DNA of 64,000 nucleotides from Streptomyces cathayae (GTDB lineage Bacteria > Actinomycetota > Actinomycetes > Streptomycetales > Streptomycetaceae). The translations under genes and the position numbers were made by a program. Positions within the stretch are counted from its first letter, which is position 1. Each line of letters opens with the position of its first letter. The notes beneath the pieces are model-generated. The model did not search any database and was not told where the DNA came from. It was given only the letters and a program-made list of their open reading frames with translations. The stretch is taken from the NCBI RefSeq assembly GCF_029760955.1, contig NZ_CP121682.1:2604001-2668000 (forward strand), in the 5' to 3' direction. Shown one piece after another: positions 63,224 to 64,000 of the stretch.

Positions 63224-63730
63224 ATGGACATCATGATTCGGCCGGTGCAGCCCGACGAGTACAAGACACTGGGTGAGATCACCGCACAGACCTATCTGGA
63301 GGACGGTCTGCTCGACTTCGGGGAGAACGACCCGTACCTCGGCGAGCTCAGGGACGTCGCCAAGCGGGCCGCCGCCGCCGAGGTGCTGGTCGCCGTGGAC
63401 GGCGGCCGGGTGATCGGCGGGGTGACGTTCGTTCCGGACGGCGGGCCCATGGCCGACCTGGCCGGGCCCGGCGAGGCCGAGATCCGGATGCTCGTGGTCG
63501 CCCGTGCGGCCCGGGGCCGCGGAGTGGGGGAGGCCCTCGTCCGCACCTGTGTCGACCGGGCGCGGGCCACACCGGGGTGTGAGGGGATCGCGCTGTCGAC
63601 CCAGCGGATGATGCACTCCGCCCACCGCATCTACGAACGTCTCGGCTTCGCCCGCGCCCCCGAGCGTGACTGGAACCCGGTTCCGCACCTGGACGACATC
63701 GACCTTCTCTCCTACACATTGGCGTTCTGA
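63224..63730 (+). CDS. GNAT family N-acetyltransferase
   Basis: The 168-residue protein has the full GNAT pattern: IMIRPVQPDEYKTLGEITAQTYLEDG, IGGVTFVPDGGP, IRMLVVARAARGRGVGEALVRTCVDRARATPGCEGIALSTQRMMHSAHRIYERLGFARAPERDWNPVP (RGRGVG acetyl-CoA loop). Substrate unknown. ATG 63224. Confidence 0.9.
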   Translation: MDIMIRPVQPDEYKTLGEITAQTYLEDGLLDFGENDPYLGELRDVAKRAAAAEVLVAVDGGRVIGGVTFVPDGGPMADLAGPGEAEIRMLVVARAARGRGVGEALVRTCVDRARATPGCEGIALSTQRMMHSAHRIYERLGFARAPERDWNPVPHLDDIDLLSYTLAF

Positions 63731-63787
63731 CCCCACCGCGACACAACATATGGGCCCGCTGGCGCCGTCCGGCACAAGATGTATGCT

Positions 63788-63960
63788 CATGCTTGCTGTC
63801 GCCGCAGGGGAATCCGGTGCGAATCCGGAACTGTCCCGCAACGGTGTACTTGTGCGTGTCCGCGTTTTTTGCGTTTCTTGCGTTTCTTGCGTTTTCCGCA
63901 TTTTTCGCGTGCCCGCACGGGCTTCAGTCCGAGGACCTGCCGACAGTGCGCCCGGCCGTC
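63788..63960 (+). ncRNA. Cobalamin riboswitch
   Basis: The conserved core is clear: GGGGAATCCGGTGCGAATCC (63807-63826), CTGTCCCGCAAC (63831-63842) and the B12 box AGTCCGAGGACCTGCC (63926-63941). P1 is formed by CTGTCG (63796-63801) and CGACAG (63941-63946). A peripheral hairpin (GTGCG...CGCG with CGCG...CGCAC, about 63852-63917) holds a T-rich repeat. The gene it controls is outside the window. In S. coelicolor the region next to the same acetyltransferase and dasR carries the B12-regulated nrdABS operon (class Ia ribonucleotide reductase), so that is the likely target. Confidence 0.9.
63862..63906 (+). repeat. 9-bp tandem repeat (5 units) inside the cobalamin riboswitch
   Basis: GCGTTTTTT, GCGTTTCTT, GCGTTTCTT, GCGTTTTCC and GCATTTTTC follow in tandem at the tip of a peripheral hairpin of the riboswitch. 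T-rich sequence is very rare in this genome. Confidence 0.9.
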
Positions 63961-64000
63961 CGGTCCGGGTGCCTGACGTCCGGGCCTCGTGGAATGGGCC

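Overview
The window is a high-G+C actinobacterial chromosome segment, almost certainly Streptomyces. The reasons are third-position G/C bias in every gene, GTG and TTG starts behind GGAGG sites, a conservon (cvnA-D), a WhiB-like gene (wblE), the ushX-sigH stress operon, dasR, nickel superoxide dismutase with its maturase, and a fused 2-oxoglutarate dehydrogenase (kgd). The gene order from about 6 kb to the right end follows, from memory, the core region of S. coelicolor from roughly SCO53xx down to SCO522x. No tRNA, rRNA, CRISPR array, prophage or insertion sequence was seen.

Layout. 1-5.2 kb: first codons of an ECF-type sigma factor, then a urease operon ureABCFGD with no ureE. 5.4-13.7 kb: NERD protein, tyrosine/dual-specificity phosphatase, Gly/Asn/Gln-rich secreted SH3 protein, FtsW/RodA plus penicillin-binding protein pair, DUF3291, Uma2 nuclease-fold protein, AurF-like diiron oxygenase and a TetR regulator. 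14.1-21.3 kb: an NlpC/P60-like protein that has lost its catalytic cysteine, then a conservon (CvnA kinase, CvnB roadblock, CvnC DUF742, CvnD GTPase) with a styrene-monooxygenase-like flavoprotein. 21.6-29.8 kb: PP2C-like protein, MarR regulator, GH25 lysozyme, Lon with a HAIR (HspR) operator, a spermidine-synthase-like protein and an OmpR-type two-component system. 30-43 kb: kgd, DUF6104, a DUF4097/PadR operon, a HTH/Clp-N operon with two exact operators, a quinone-oxidoreductase-like MDR protein, malic enzyme and a polar amino acid ABC transporter. 43-52.8 kb: methyltransferase, CGNR protein, divergent sodX/sodN, small proteins, and a family 2B encapsulin shell gene followed by its polyprenyl synthase cargo gene, then an amidase, a DUF6010 membrane protein and a D-cysteine desulfhydrase/ACC deaminase family protein. 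53-64 kb: ushX-sigH, diacylglycerol kinase, wblE, a PdtaS-like kinase, nagB and dasR with DasR-type operators, a DUF3311/sodium-solute symporter pair, an acetyltransferase, and a cobalamin riboswitch whose gene lies beyond the right edge (probably the class Ia ribonucleotide reductase operon).

How the parts fit. There are two nickel enzymes (urease, Ni-SOD), several cell-wall functions (FtsW/PBP, lysozyme, amidase, NlpC-like protein), amino-sugar sensing (nagB/dasR) and stress control (sigH, lon/HspR, Clp-N). The most noteworthy items are the encapsulin/prenyl-synthase nanocompartment, the urease alpha subunit lacking the flap cysteine, the pseudo-NlpC protein, the twin-operator HTH/Clp-N operon, and an unusual number of short (8-18 bp) tandem-repeat arrays. 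Several of these arrays begin exactly at a stop codon, and one lies inside the cobalamin riboswitch. All functional calls come from reading the sequence without database searches.
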